From Buxus sempervirens (Eukaryota > Streptophyta > Magnoliopsida > Buxales > Buxaceae), in NCBI GenBank assembly GCA_947561395.2, contig OX387186.1:41869220-41933219 (forward strand): a DNA stretch of 64,000 bases, in the 5' to 3' direction. Shown here in pieces: positions 13,301-22,244 of the stretch (its first letter is position 1; every line of letters begins with the position of its first letter). The position numbers and the translations under genes are program-made. The notes under the pieces were generated by a model that was not told where the DNA came from, ran no database searches, and was given only the letters and a program-made list of their open reading frames with translations.

Positions 13301-16300
13301 CAAGAGTATTGACAAGGTGTTACATGCTTGGAGTGTAAAGAAAGGGAAAACTCGGAAGAACATGCTGTGGAATGTGACTCCGGCAGCCATTATTTGGGTA
13401 ATCTGGGGAGAAAGAAACAATAGAATTTTCAGGAGTGTAGAGCGATGTTTGCCAACTTTAGAAAGGAAAGTGCTAAGGCTTATGTATGATTGGATGGCAG
13501 TTCATGGTATGATGAATGACATACAAGTCCAGGACTTCGTCCTGTGTCAACTGTTTCCAGACTAGTTAAGAACTGGGTGTCAGTAAGGGGAGCTAGGCTG
13601 ATGGCAGCAGTGGAGAAACGGGAAGGAGTGTGGGTGTAGTTGAATTGTAAATACCCTTTTGGGTGCTGTATGGTTGACTCCATTGTATCATGGGTACACT
13701 ATTTGTGAACCTATGATCCAACTTCCTAGTTTACTTATAATATACCTTATTTACCTATCAAAAAAATAAAATAAAATAAAATAAAAATAATAAGTTAAAA
13801 TTTTACAAATGCAAATGAATTCAATAAAATATGGATGTCATTGTACAGCATTCTCCTCTTCCATCTCATTGATTGGCGTAAAAGCTAATTGTTTTGTCCT
13901 GTTAGCATTTGATAAATCTTTAAACCTAATAAATATCAAGTTCAACCAAGAAGTTGGTAATCTTCCTTCTCAGGGATGAGTCAGATGACCATCCATCCAA
14001 AATAGTCACAACATCAGACTTCCACCTTCACTTATGAAGCTTTTTTGCTTCTTCCTTTAGATATTTATCACTTGTCCAAGCGATTAAAATGGGGCTGTAA
14101 TATGCCTTATACTTTTTGATATCGAAAATTCGTTGAAACTAAAAGCTACTCCCCTTTTATGACTACTATATGACCCTCTTAATATACTAGGGCAGTCATA
14201 CTAAAACTAAATCTTGTTAATTCAATAGATGAATATTGAAAAAAAAAATAGCATTGAAATTTTATGATTTATATATATATTTAATTTTAATCCATGTATC
14301 ATGACAACAAACATAATAATTAAAGTTTTTGAGCATTTAAGAATTTTCAAGGACCATAGCTCGGTATAGGTCCCACTGAAGTAGAGTCCTAGGAGCAGAA
14401 GATTGCAATGACCTAACATTTGACATTTTTATGCAAAGTGGTTATGTTGAGAGTTGAAACTCATATCACACTGGTAGCTCAAGGTTTCTACTATCACACT
14501 GAGTGGATACCCATGGGCTAACTAAAGATATAGTCTTTGATAGATTGGGATGGAAGAACAAGATTCATGTTGCTGACCCCAATTAGTTGTGATAGTGCAT
14601 TTGGCTCTTGATTAATATATTTTAATATTAAACCAATTTATTTTAAAGATAATAAGGAAAAAAAACAAACAAACTAATGACGAATGGTATTTTTCCAAAT
14701 CCATGATCATAAAAAAATTAGAATTGTTTTTTCAAGCATTTAAGGCGCTTTTAATTAATTAATCAGTTTTACAAAATAAAGCAATTTATCAAATATATCA
14801 GAAAAGTATTCATGCATGGTATGGTCTGAACAGCGGTGGGTATGTGAAACCTTGATTCCCACAAATACTGGTGCAATTTGTTTTCTTATCATCATAGAAT
14901 TATAAAGGCAAGCTATGTCTGTTTCTTAATTCCAACAGAAACCTAGAACACCGCCAAAAGGACAAAAGAAAGAAAAATGGGAAACAAAGTGATGCAGTGA
15001 CAGTAAGAAGAACTAGAATTCAAGCTTTTAAATCTCGAACTCGGACTCGGTATCGCCCTCGGGCGATACCGAGTTAACTCGAGGGCGAGTTGCCCAATTA
15101 ATTCGAGAAAATTAATTAAAAAATCTGAAAAAATGCAGAAAAATATTAAAAATTAATCTAAAACTATACATGGGTAATAGGAGTTAAAATTATCAACATA
15201 GGCTTAAGAAATGACATATAAAATACAAAACGAATCACTGATGAACTATTTAATCATTAAATGTCTCATAAAAATCTAAGACTTATATTTTTAAGTTGTC
15301 AACATTTAACATAATGTTGGAAACTTGGAATAAACATGTAAACATACTAAACAACATATCCAAAAAAAGTTATGACTAACCTCATCACCATCCCCACCAA
15401 CTACTGGCTGAGTCACCACCCCTTTCTCCACTTTCATCAGCATCTTTTTGTTGATATGTATAATGAACTGGATTTGACCCACTCTCTGGGAAAAAAAATG
15501 ACACAAGCTCCTCTCCCTGTGGATGTCCGGACTCGACCGACTCTGTATAATCATAATATCCTGAAGTGCGGACCCCGGAACTACTGCTAGAATGAGGATG
15601 ATGTGACCCTGATCCATATGGATAATCTCCTCCCTGATGATCATAATATCCAACTGCACTACCACTGGAGTCTAACGATGGTTGCGGCTGCAATGGAGGA
15701 TACGGTCCTGGTCCATACGGATAAAACTGTGGATAGTCATGTGCATATGGAGGATGATGTGCCGACCCTGGATAATCTCCAAAGCCCAAACTGCCAAACC
15801 TATGTTGCAACTCATCATGAGGATAACTGTCAGGTGGCAAGGTCTCATCACTATCACGCCATACAGACTTCCCCTTATCCCTTTGACTCTGACTATGTGA
15901 ACGAGAATCACGTCCGCGTCGTTGATATGGCACGTGGTGCTGTGCCGCTCGATATGCATCTGCCTCCTCCACAGTCAAAGGTACACGCTCACTAGCACCA
16001 CCATCACCACCACCACCTCCATTACCATCATCAGATGGAGATGTGGATCCTCCTCCTGCACTAGCAGCACTGCCACTACTGGTACCAGAGCCTGAGTCAT
16101 GCTCGTCATCTATCTGTCTAGTACGTGCTGCATCCTCATGCTCCTCAGCATCGCTATCAACTGAAATGGCATCAGATCGACGCCGATCTCTGTTTCCCTC
16201 ATCATCTGATTGGATCCAATCATTTTGTACATTATCCAACAGTGCAACTTCTTGTTCCCTTGTCCACTCATCAAGCACATCATCCTCCTCAAAAATCACA

Positions 16301-19300
16301 TTCAGGTCTACTGGATTGTAGTATGCGTTATCATGATCTCTCATCTGTAGATTTCGCACCTTCAATCTCAAATTATAGTGCACAAACACTAGTTCATGTA
16401 ATTTCTTCGCCTTCAACCGGTTTCGAGCTTTAGTGTGGATTGTTTGAAACGTTTTCCAATTACGCTCACATCCAGATGAAGAGCACTTACATGGAAGGTC
16501 TCTTTCTCGTTGGTTGACAACTATGGCATCCCCAAAGCGTCCGACTGCATCTTCATAATCTCTAATCTATTAAATCAATAATTGAATGTTGTGACCATCA
16601 TGCAAATTTGTAATCTTTTGATAAGATGTTAACAACAAATAATACCTCATTCTCGGCTTTTGCTGCTCGATTCATGTCTGGCTCCAATCTCTCAATCACG
16701 CGCATTAAGCCTTCCCTAATCTCTTGGTGTGCAGTCATGTCGTATTTATACTGAAAAGCCGGATTAAGGAAGTATGCTGCGTATACAAAAAATTCATATT
16801 TCATATGAATACAGTATTAGTCTATTACTATTAGACATTATAGTAATATAATGTCTTATTAAATATTGGAATAAAGTTAACAACAAATAATACCTGCAGC
16901 GTGGATATCCTGATGCAATTGATTGTCCCATCTGTTATCAATGATCTTCCAAAAAGTTTTATAATGTTTCACTGAATTTTGCAATGCCAATTTGGCTCTA
17001 TCGATTGCTTCGTATAAGATGGGCATGGTTGGCTTCTTGTCTTGATCCACTAATTTCAAAACTTTTGCTAATGGCTCCATGACGTGAACTGCAAATTCAA
17101 TCTTCTTCCAACTGTCCTTCTGTAAGACAATGTCAACAACTTCCTTTGCCTCAGCCCTTTTCGCCTTTGTTGGGCACACAGATTTCTCAACATCATGCCA
17201 TTCATCAGATACAAATAACTGCTTCAAATTCTTTCGATACCGATAAAGAGACTCCATAGCTATGTACTCTGTACAAAATCTTGTAATCCCAGGTCTCAAC
17301 AACTCTCGGCCCTCAGTGAACTTTGCTTTCATTAAATTAACCAACCTTGCACTATTGTAGATGAAGGAGGTTATCTTCTTCCCTAGCACAAGTCCTTCTG
17401 CAACCTTGTCCACTTTTGCAATGTCCTCCAACATCAAGTCAATGGTATGGGCAGCACATGGAGTCCAATACAAATGCTTCCTCTTCTCCATCAATAATTT
17501 TCCAGCTGATTTATAGGAAGATTCATTATCACTGACAACCTATTAGAAATCAGGAGCGAAATACACATTTATTATGTTATCAAAATATCAATTTAGCAAT
17601 TTGTAATGAATTGTAAAGACAATTAAATGAAATATACCTGAACAACATTCTCCTCCCCTACTTCTTCAACCATGTTATCCATTAACTGAAATATAAATTC
17701 TTTTGTCTTTTTCTCGTTTGACACGTCTATACTCTTCATAAACATCATGTGTCGATCACAATACACGAGAAAATTTATTATGTTCGCTCGAGTACGTGAT
17801 GACCAACCATCACACATAATCGTAACTCCCCAAGTCTTCCATTTTCTTTTCTGTTCATTTATATATTCGTTGATTTCACCAACCTCCTCCTTCAGATACT
17901 TTCCACTCATCTGTGCTGGTGTGGGCCCCCTAACACCAGGCCCTGCTTGTGCAACAACATCAAGCATACTCTGGAAATATGGAGTGCTAGCGGCATTGAA
18001 AGGAATGGCATTATATGTAAAGAACTTCGTACACGCTCTCCCAACCCTTTGTATCCATTTTGTGCTAAATACGTCTTTTAGTCTTTTTTGCTTTCCATCA
18101 CGTGATGGATATAAATAAGGATCCATGCTCCTCAACTGATCTCCTCTATGTGCAGGCATAGATGGCATGGTACTCTCTCTCTGCCTCTGGGAGCCTCCCC
18201 CTCCCTCCCTTGTGCTACTACTACGTGCACGACCGAACTCAACTCCTCCTCGTTTACGTCCAGTCCCAGATCCCCCCCTACATCAAACTGAGAAGGCCGT
18301 ACTGATACAGAATGACGCCTCAAGTCATCCGTCTGCATAGTTTCCATACTCTGACGTCGAGCAAACTCTATCTGCTCTCTCTCCCACTGCTCCATGTCAT
18401 CATCACTATCAATGTCACCACTCATACCAATACTGGACCCACGGCCGAATATAGCTTCTTCATTTAAAGTATCTAACAAATTCTCCTTATCCCTCAATGT
18501 CTTCTCCTTCTTACTTTTCCCAGTCCTAAAATGTTGTTGCATCGCCCGCATTATCTCATCTGAGACTTTTGCACACCTAGCTACGTCACCCTTTTTATGT
18601 GCTAAGTGCTCCTTCAATCTAGTCACACCTCCCCACATATCTCGTCCACAATAGTTGCACATAACATGTCTCGCATTACCTCCAATAATCGTGCCATGTT
18701 GCCACCCAACATCACGATCACGTGGCATGATTAATTGATTATACCTAATAAAAATGATACAGATTAGAATATAAAATCAATCATACAAAGTTACAAACAA
18801 TATATAGTTTATAGATAATTAGACATTAATTATTAAATAAGATAATACAATAGCTAACAATTAACTTAAAAATAAAATATAAAATATACTTTATCAAACA
18901 AAGTATGGATTTTTAAAAACAGAAATAACTTAAAAAATATAAATACATACTTAAGAAACAAACTATAGTTGTTTGTGAAAAATCAATAATATAATTACAC
19001 AAATATGTTAAATATAAGTATAATTTATTCTTATTAAATCAATTAATATAATAAATAATATAATTTTATTTTTGTAAAATTAACGGAATGACATACAATT
19101 TCATATGAAGTTATTTACGTGTCTATGAAGTGAATACATGTGGAGGAAAACAAAAAAAAAAAGAAATTTTCAAAAATTTTCGGAATAGTAAAAACCCCCA
19201 ATTTTCACCCTTTGATTTGTCACAAATCCAAGTGTTTTTCGCAAAAACTTTGAATCTAATAGTCTCTACTAGCTTCTAAGATGATTTTAAGACAAAAAGA

Positions 19301-21523
19301 ATGAATTAAAACGAATCATAGAAGAAGAAATCACCTTTCTCGCAAATCTCCAAAAATCTGTCAACTTTCCTCCAAATCTTCAGATCTGCAACAACGAAGG
19401 CTTGATTTGCGTTTTTGTTGTTATAGGATTGTAGATGAGCTCAAAAAATGGAGGGGGGTGCAAGGATTCAGTGAATGGAGCTTTCTAGTGGGAGAAACGA
19501 GCTCGGGACTGCCAAAAATGGCGTCCCGAGTTCGTCAGGGGCTCTCGCCGAGACGTCGCGCCGAGACGACTCGGCGACTTTTGATAACAATAGGAAACGA
19601 TTCCTAATAACAATAATAACTGAATAGACTAAAATAATCCTCACTTAAAATAAGAAAACAACTAAAAAGAAACTCTAAAAAATAAACTTTAAAGTGATGA
19701 GTTGGCCTTTAGGAGGCCAACTCGTTAATTCAGCAGACTTAAATTAACGACTCCTAAAAGACTTAAAAAAAAGAACAGCAACAGCACTCCAACTTGTCAA
19801 GCTTTGCTTCTCTAAACATTTTTTGGCTAGATGTTCTACATGACAAAGGCTCTACTGTGTCATCCTTTTTTCACTTTTGTCCATGCAATCACTTATCATC
19901 ACTTCATTAAACTTGGACTAGGCCAGATAGTCAAACTTGTAAGGTTACCAACTGGTTCTCTTTCTGGGTTACGAAAAACCTGATTTACCGTTAAGAGTAC
20001 ATACTTGGTACTGGGTAGTGAATCATTGAGAGACAAGCTGCTGGTTCACTATTCAGCCTCTCAAACTTTCTGAGGAGATGAATTAGCTGACAAACCAATC
20101 AGTGCCAATCCTCAACACAAACGATTGAAGAGTTCAACCAGAGAACTAGACCCTTTTAGATCAATAAATTCTCAGGTTCAAAGTTACCATTTTTCACTAA
20201 ATTAGCACATAAAAATCAGTTCATCCAAAAATGTGCCAGGCTCTCCCAAAAGGTGTTTACTTTTCCCAGCATCCGTCTTTGTGTTGTAATGCTTGTTTCA
20301 ACTGCTAATATTTATCACATGAGATGTCATCATTCGCTAGCTAATCTTTTCTTTTTTCTTTTTTTTTTTTGGTTGTTTTTTAAATAAAATTTTTAGTTGA
20401 AAGCTTCTGAAGAAAAGGTTACAGCTTTATCTAGTGAGAGAGATCAACTGATTAAGCAAAGAGACTCCGCCCTTCAAGAGGCTCATATGTGGCGTTCTGA
20501 GCTTGCAAAAGCTAGGGAACGTGTTGTGATATTAGAAGGTGCTGTTGTTAGAGCCGAAGAGAGAGCTAGGGTTGCAGAGGCAGATGCTGAAGCCAGAATA
20601 AAGGAAGCTGTGGAGAAAGCATCAGCTGCTGTAAAAGAAAAGGAAGAGATTTTAGCATATGCGAATGTGTTGCAAGCACAAGTCCAAAGGTTATGTTTTC
20701 CTAATCCGTTTCCAATTTTAGAAATATAAATAACTTTGATGTCCAAGTAGTGAGGACAAACAAGGCTGGAAAAGAGGAGTTTCACATTTTCTGCCTCCAT
20801 CCAATTCCAATTTGATGTTCGCATAGTGAGATATCCTTAGCTGGGACAAAACCATGCCAATCAGATTATGATAACTTAATCCATCCTATTTTTTGGGTAG
20901 GAGAGAAGAAAATGATGCTTTGGGGAGGTAACATTGATTAAATGGCTTAAACATATAAGTAAATGAATTAGTCCTGTTGAACGAAGAATTATTCAGGTTA
21001 TCTTGAAAATTTATCATCCTGAAAGCATGTCTCATATGTCCCATTTCATAGGATGTGCATATTGAGTACAAAAAGTATTACTGCCCAACAAATTGGTGCA
21101 TTATTTATTTATCTTATAATCCTGAATCCTTAAATTTTTTTTTTGTTTTTTACTTCTAACAGCCAACAGAGTGATACAAAGCAAGTCTTTGAAGAGAAGG
21201 CAGGCTCTTCAGATGTTGGTAATACACTTCCATTGACGAAGCATGTGGATTTGTCAGATGAAAATGTTGACAAAGCATGTCTCAGTGTTTCAAGATCGGT
21301 CCCAATTTCAGGAGATGGTGTGGTCCAGGTAGCCATTGATCAAGTTGGCCGTCATTCAATCTGTGAGGGGGACTGGAGTGACATTCAGGCGACAGAGGCA
21401 CAGATATCCGATGTCAGGGAGATTGCCCCTGAAGCAGAAGCAACCAGCTTGGATATTCCTGTTGTGACTCCACCAGTTGGTGTTCAACCTGAGCAAGGGG
21501 GGCACCATTTTCATCAGCCTTGA
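1263..21523 (+). CDS. SWAP70: SWAP70-like PH-domain protein (5'-partial, eight visible exons)
   Basis: Joining 1263-1324, 1414-1497, 1609-1640, 1788-1869, 4536-4764, 4923-5150, 20397-20689 and 21163-21523 gives 1371 nt: 456 residues plus a TGA stop, in one frame across all GT-AG junctions. The first four exons encode a pleckstrin-homology domain (starts LRKWNERWVILD; ends with the C-terminal helix PGAARAWVSTL). Next comes an Ala/Glu/Arg-rich coiled coil (exons 5-7, including QRDSALQEAHMWRSELAKAR), then an acidic tail with WSDIQATEAQISDVRE. I recognise this as the plant SWAP70 homologue of Arabidopsis AT2G30880. About 40-50 N-terminal residues are missing because the window starts inside the gene. 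In rice, SWAP70 proteins are reported as guanine-exchange factors for OsRac1 in immune signalling; the same role here is inference. The coiled-coil region is split by a 15.2 kb intron full of transposons, but the reading frame is intact, so the gene is probably functional. Confidence 0.93.
1414..1497 (+). CDS. SWAP70: SWAP70 visible exon 2 (PH domain)
   Basis: Acceptor TTTAG at 1409-1413, donor GTAAG from 1498. Encodes NRRNETVIKG, then the beta-strand segment ending SPVNF. Enters in phase 2 and leaves in phase 2. Confidence 0.9.
1609..1640 (+). CDS. SWAP70: SWAP70 visible exon 3 (32-bp microexon, PH domain)
   Basis: Only 32 bp: acceptor TTTCAG at 1603-1608, donor GT at 1641. It encodes GLPKYDGCCF plus split codons at both ends, completing His before it and Tyr after it. 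The conserved PH segment GLPKYDGCC places it, and skipping it would shift the frame. Confidence 0.87.
1788..1869 (+). CDS. SWAP70: SWAP70 visible exon 4 (PH domain end)
   Basis: Acceptor CTAG at 1784-1787, donor GTAAGC from 1870. Encodes IGTPQKKEYYLCAETPGAAR and then AWVSTL: the last PH strands and the C-terminal alpha helix with its invariant Trp. Confidence 0.9.
1870..4535 (+). other. SWAP70 intron between visible exons 4 and 5 (2.7 kb)
   Basis: GT at 1870 and AG at 4534-4535. AT-rich with no host coding signal. It contains a purine-rich stretch (about 2900-3260) and a diverged direct duplication described separately (3485-4400). Confidence 0.75.
3485..4400 (+). repeat. Diverged direct duplication in SWAP70 intron
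   Basis: Two segments about 530 bp apart share ordered blocks: an AAACAGRAA...GTGTT block followed by TTTTCCTGTTCA (3485-3530 and 3990-4030), CTCATCCC(C/T)CAG (3660 and 4175), a TTATGAAGGATG/TTATGAGGCATG block near 3710 and 4252, then an AAAATTTATTTTAAGC-like block. The family is not recognised. It may be two decayed copies of one dispersed repeat. Confidence 0.45.
4536..4764 (+). CDS. SWAP70: SWAP70 visible exon 5 (post-PH Ala-rich helix)
   Basis: Acceptor GTCAG at 4531-4535, donor GTACAA from 4765. Encodes ATQLVLRAHREAVNSLSGNG, then KLGTVATVVAAANSTAMES and a helical stretch ending DGPMDDLAIMQ. 229 bp, leaving in phase 0. Confidence 0.92.
4923..5150 (+). CDS. SWAP70: SWAP70 visible exon 6 (coiled coil)
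   Basis: Acceptor TTTTGCAG ends at 4922, donor GTGCCA starts at 5151. Exactly 76 codons, starting ETLRVKDEELRQLARNIRER and ending DSEKQIRSSMLQ. Strong heptad character with Ala-rich centre (AEAAEAAASAAHTMDEQRR). Confidence 0.92.
5380..5457 (+). other. G-rich tract in SWAP70 intron
   Basis: A purine then G/T-rich run with many GG, GGG and longer G blocks (for example GGGGGCGGGGGGTGGG near 5380-5395, then GGTGGTGGCTGGGGTGGTAGGGG-like blocks). On the transcribed pre-mRNA it has the composition of a G-quadruplex-forming stretch. Open frames here are low complexity and not genes. Confidence 0.5.
6100..7060 (+). pseudogene. Decayed L1-type LINE 3' end (zf-RVT and RNase H remnants)
   Basis: Around 6190-6420 the broken frames read like the zinc-binding region of plant LINE ORF2 (kVFVWT...GIWSWLLREIG). 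From about 6720 to 7040 one frame keeps an RNase H-like domain: CCWEPPVEGTRWVFSW, VFKNHNGTIIIACC, ETDFTQAELLALSTGFHLI, then VLIEGDAANDFRWI. Frames change between blocks, so it is dead. It is more decayed than the L1 that follows and is probably an independent, older insertion. The 5' limit is approximate. Confidence 0.65.
7410..7425 (+). repeat. Target-site duplication, left side of L1
   Basis: ATAAAAACAATAAGTT here matches ATAAAAATAATAAGTT at 13781-13796 (15 of 16), bracketing the L1. Confidence 0.65.
7580..9868 (+). pseudogene. L1 ORF1 (DUF4283-like RNA-binding protein), interrupted by one in-frame TAG
   Basis: The frame opening at ATG 7580 runs to a TAG at 7955-7957 and continues in the same frame to TGA at 9866-9868, about 762 residues if the stop is ignored. 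The N-terminal half resembles plant L1 ORF1 proteins with the DUF4283 fold: a segment with NGRAPSMRTYSPSLKLL and WSLAVMCSQPF, then RKAVIFSRSKEDMEKLIRR and GGIWICIVGVPLHLLAPETL. The middle is Ser/Pro/Glu-rich and disordered. The C-terminus (about 9670-9860) is a charged helix (AIEAQHEKEREANKKVVREL) suited to multimerisation. I see no CCHC knuckle. The stop falls in a conserved stretch (FPMNVR, stop, YGWRYIAKAI), so it looks like a point mutation rather than a natural end. A shorter protein could start after the stop at 7997. Confidence 0.8.
7955..7957 (+). other. In-frame TAG stop interrupting L1 ORF1
   Basis: The reading phase is identical before and after this codon (7580 and 7997 are in the same frame). 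A single substitution is the simplest explanation. Confidence 0.8.
9906..13565 (+). CDS. L1 ORF2: endonuclease and reverse transcriptase
   Basis: 1219 codons, ATG 9906 to TAG 13563-13565. Domains in order: apurinic-type endonuclease, residues 1-240 (starts MKINIISWNTRGLN; QESK; DFNVV; closing SDHKPLLL); linker; reverse transcriptase about 460-760 (KAPGPDGF, LRPISLVGSVYKIISK, QGAFVGGRQLQDGVL, KLDLQKAYDSVNW, GLRQVDPISPLLF, LLFADDILMF); then the C-terminal zf-RVT region (YKLIWTEFIPSKVSFFTWA... RCIMCKADEETVEHLLIHC). The catalytic FADD is intact. Two oddities: a run of 12 Gly codons just before the DFN catalytic motif, coded by 38 G bases, and GLRQVDP where the family nearly always has GLRQGDP. 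Frame is open end to end, which implies a fairly recent insertion. Confidence 0.93.
10325..10362 (+). repeat. Poly-G tract (38 G) inside L1 ORF2 endonuclease
   Basis: 38 consecutive G bases between a TTG Leu codon and the GAGGATTTCAAT that carries the DFN catalytic motif. The frame is preserved. Plant L1 proteins have only about two Gly here. Either a true homopolymer expansion or an assembly or read artefact. Confidence 0.9.
13566..13780 (+). other. L1 3' UTR and A-rich tail
   Basis: Non-coding, ending TTACCTATC followed by an A-rich AAAAT-repeat tail at about 13759-13780. The tail abuts the right target duplication. Confidence 0.75.
13781..13796 (+). repeat. Target-site duplication, right side of L1
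   Basis: ATAAAAATAATAAGTT, pairing with 7410-7425. The exact border with the A-rich tail is ambiguous. Confidence 0.6.
15025..15032 (+). repeat. Probable 8-bp target duplication, left side of hAT-1
   Basis: CTTTTAAA here against CTTTTGAT at 19578-19585 (6 of 8). The length fits hAT elements. Imperfect, so tentative. Confidence 0.4.
15385..18728 (-). pseudogene. hAT-1 transposase (BED finger, DUF659, dimerisation), frameshifted
   Basis: Minus-strand exons inferred from GT-AG borders: 18728-17638, 17539-16894, 16776-16646 and 16566-15385. The N-terminus has a BED zinc finger (MCNYCGRDMWGGVTRLKEHL with the following Cys). The second part holds DUF659 (TIMCDGWSSRTRANIINFLV, then VVSDNESSYKSAGKLLMEKR across the first intron and YWTPCAAHTIDLMLEDIAKV). 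The last exon starts with the hAT dimerisation end (CSSSGCERNWKTFQTIHTKA) and runs into an acidic then Tyr/Pro/Gly-rich tail. Two defects: a one-base frameshift in a C7 run (18272-18278 on the + strand), after which the other frame gives the expected Ser/Gly-rich linker; and the usual W-W motif segment before CSSSGCERNW is missing. Confidence 0.82.
18272..18278 (-). other. Homopolymer frameshift in hAT-1 transposase
   Basis: A run of 7 C (G on the coding strand). Upstream the frame reads RPSQFDVGG. Downstream the conserved sequence (GRKRGGVEFGRAR, then STMPSMPAHRGDQLRSMDPY) continues in another frame. One base gained or lost explains it. Confidence 0.7.
19578..19585 (+). repeat. Probable 8-bp target duplication, right side of hAT-1
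   Basis: CTTTTGAT, paired with CTTTTAAA at 15025-15032. Confidence 0.4.
20397..20689 (+). CDS. SWAP70: SWAP70 visible exon 7 (coiled coil)
   Basis: Follows a T-rich tract and TTTTTAG acceptor. Reads LKASEEKVTALSSERDQLIK, QRDSALQEAHMWRSELAKAR, ERVVILEGAVVRAEERARVA and ends LQAQVQR with a split codon. The donor GTTATG starts at 20690. This is the exon beyond the 15 kb intron. Confidence 0.92.
21163..21523 (+). CDS. SWAP70: SWAP70 last exon
   Basis: Acceptor TTCTAACAG ends at 21162. Reads QQSDTKQVFEEKAGSSD, VDKACLSVSRSVPISGDG, DWSDIQATEAQISDVREIAP and ends PEQGGHHFHQP with TGA 21521-21523. Acidic, likely disordered tail with the conserved WSDIQATEA block. Confidence 0.93.
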
Positions 21524-22216
21524 CTGGGAACTCCTAATAAATAAGAACTTCAGAATATATGTGGGTCATACAATATTCCCAGGTCATCTTCTTAAAGGGT
21601 TTTCTTTTAAAGGTCAAATATTTTGTTGACAATGTTGGTGTAGAACTTGTAATATTTACTTCTGTTTATTTGAAGGACAATTGGCTTCCCTGTTGTGCAC
21701 ATTCCAAACTTTGCAGAAGCTATTTGGTTGGGGTTGGTTGTAATTGGAAAAATCTTAATTCTCATGTTCATATTACCCATAGTAAAAATTATTTGTATCA
21801 GTCTAGATCAAGATTTTGATCTTTAAATTAAGGTCTCAACAGTGTTCTCTCAATTTTGAAAGGATTCTTTGATCATGTTTCTAATTAAATTGTCTTCTTT
21901 GGCTTGAATTACGTTTATCAGTCCAACAATAAACTCAACGAGATTTCAAATTCTGGCTCCGGAAACCCTTAATGTGTGTGTGCCCACATAATGAGTCATA
22001 AGCACAAGGATGTGCTACTTGGCTCAATTCGGTTTGTGCACGTGGTAAAACCTATATTTTTATTTAAAAAAATTGCAACATGTACTGTTTCATTTTTTTC
22101 TTTTGTCTTGGCTGATGACCGCGGTCGGCAACCAACTTGCCTTTCTTTAACCCCTGTTTTGATGTAAGTATGGTCTGTGTTTTATCTTCTATTATTTCAC
22201 TTTTTTTTAAATATTA
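21524..22216 (+). other. SWAP70 3' UTR and downstream flank
   Basis: AT-rich, with AATAAA at 21536-21541, only about 15 bp past the stop, and another near 21926. The real cleavage site cannot be placed from sequence alone. Ends at the A that precedes the Helitron. Confidence 0.5.
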
Positions 22217-22229
22217 CTAGCAATTGTGT

Positions 22230-22244
22230 ACGTGCATTGCACGT
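22230..22244 (-). terminator. Helitron 3'-terminal hairpin
   Basis: ACGTGC, loop ATT, GCACGT. It lies 13 nt from the CTAG terminus, the standard place for the Helitron end-of-transposition hairpin. Confidence 0.8.

Larger units (their letters stand above)
7426..13780 (+). mobile_element. L1 (LINE-1 type) non-LTR retrotransposon, near full length
   Basis: About 6.36 kb: a CpG-rich 5' leader (7426-7579) with GCAGCGACGACGAAGG occurring twice, ORF1 (7580-9868), a 37-bp gap, ORF2 (9906-13565), and a 3' UTR ending in an A-rich (AAAAT)n tail at about 13759-13780. The 16-bp imperfect target duplication supports a full-length insertion into the SWAP70 intron in the sense orientation. One nonsense codon in ORF1, a poly-G expansion in ORF2 and a substitution beside an RT motif suggest it can no longer move by itself. 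Confidence 0.9.
15033..19577 (-). mobile_element. hAT DNA transposon (hAT-1), 4.5 kb, minus strand
   Basis: Ends are rich in CTCGG/CCGAG words and loosely inverted (left starts TCTCGAACTCGGACTCGG; the reverse of the right end starts TCGCCGAGTCGTCTCGG). The left subterminal region also forms a hairpin around TCGCCCTCGGGCGA. Between them lies a multi-exon transposase on the minus strand. Sits in the SWAP70 intron, antisense to the gene. Transposase is frameshifted, so the copy is probably inactive. Confidence 0.75.
5151..20396 (+). other. SWAP70 giant intron (15.2 kb) packed with transposons
   Basis: Donor GTGCCA at 5151 and acceptor TTTTTAG ending at 20396 join codon-exact (phase 0), giving ...SSMLQ followed by LKASEEK. 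From left to right it holds a G-rich tract, a decayed LINE end, a near full-length L1 and a hAT. The remainder (about 13.8-15.0 kb and 19.6-20.4 kb) is AT-rich unique-looking sequence with no coding signal. The L1 is in the gene's orientation and the hAT is opposite. Confidence 0.85.

Noticed and set aside
15603-16433. Several + strand frames of 90-130 codons
   Set aside because: Shadows of the low-complexity C-terminal exon of the hAT-1 transposase.
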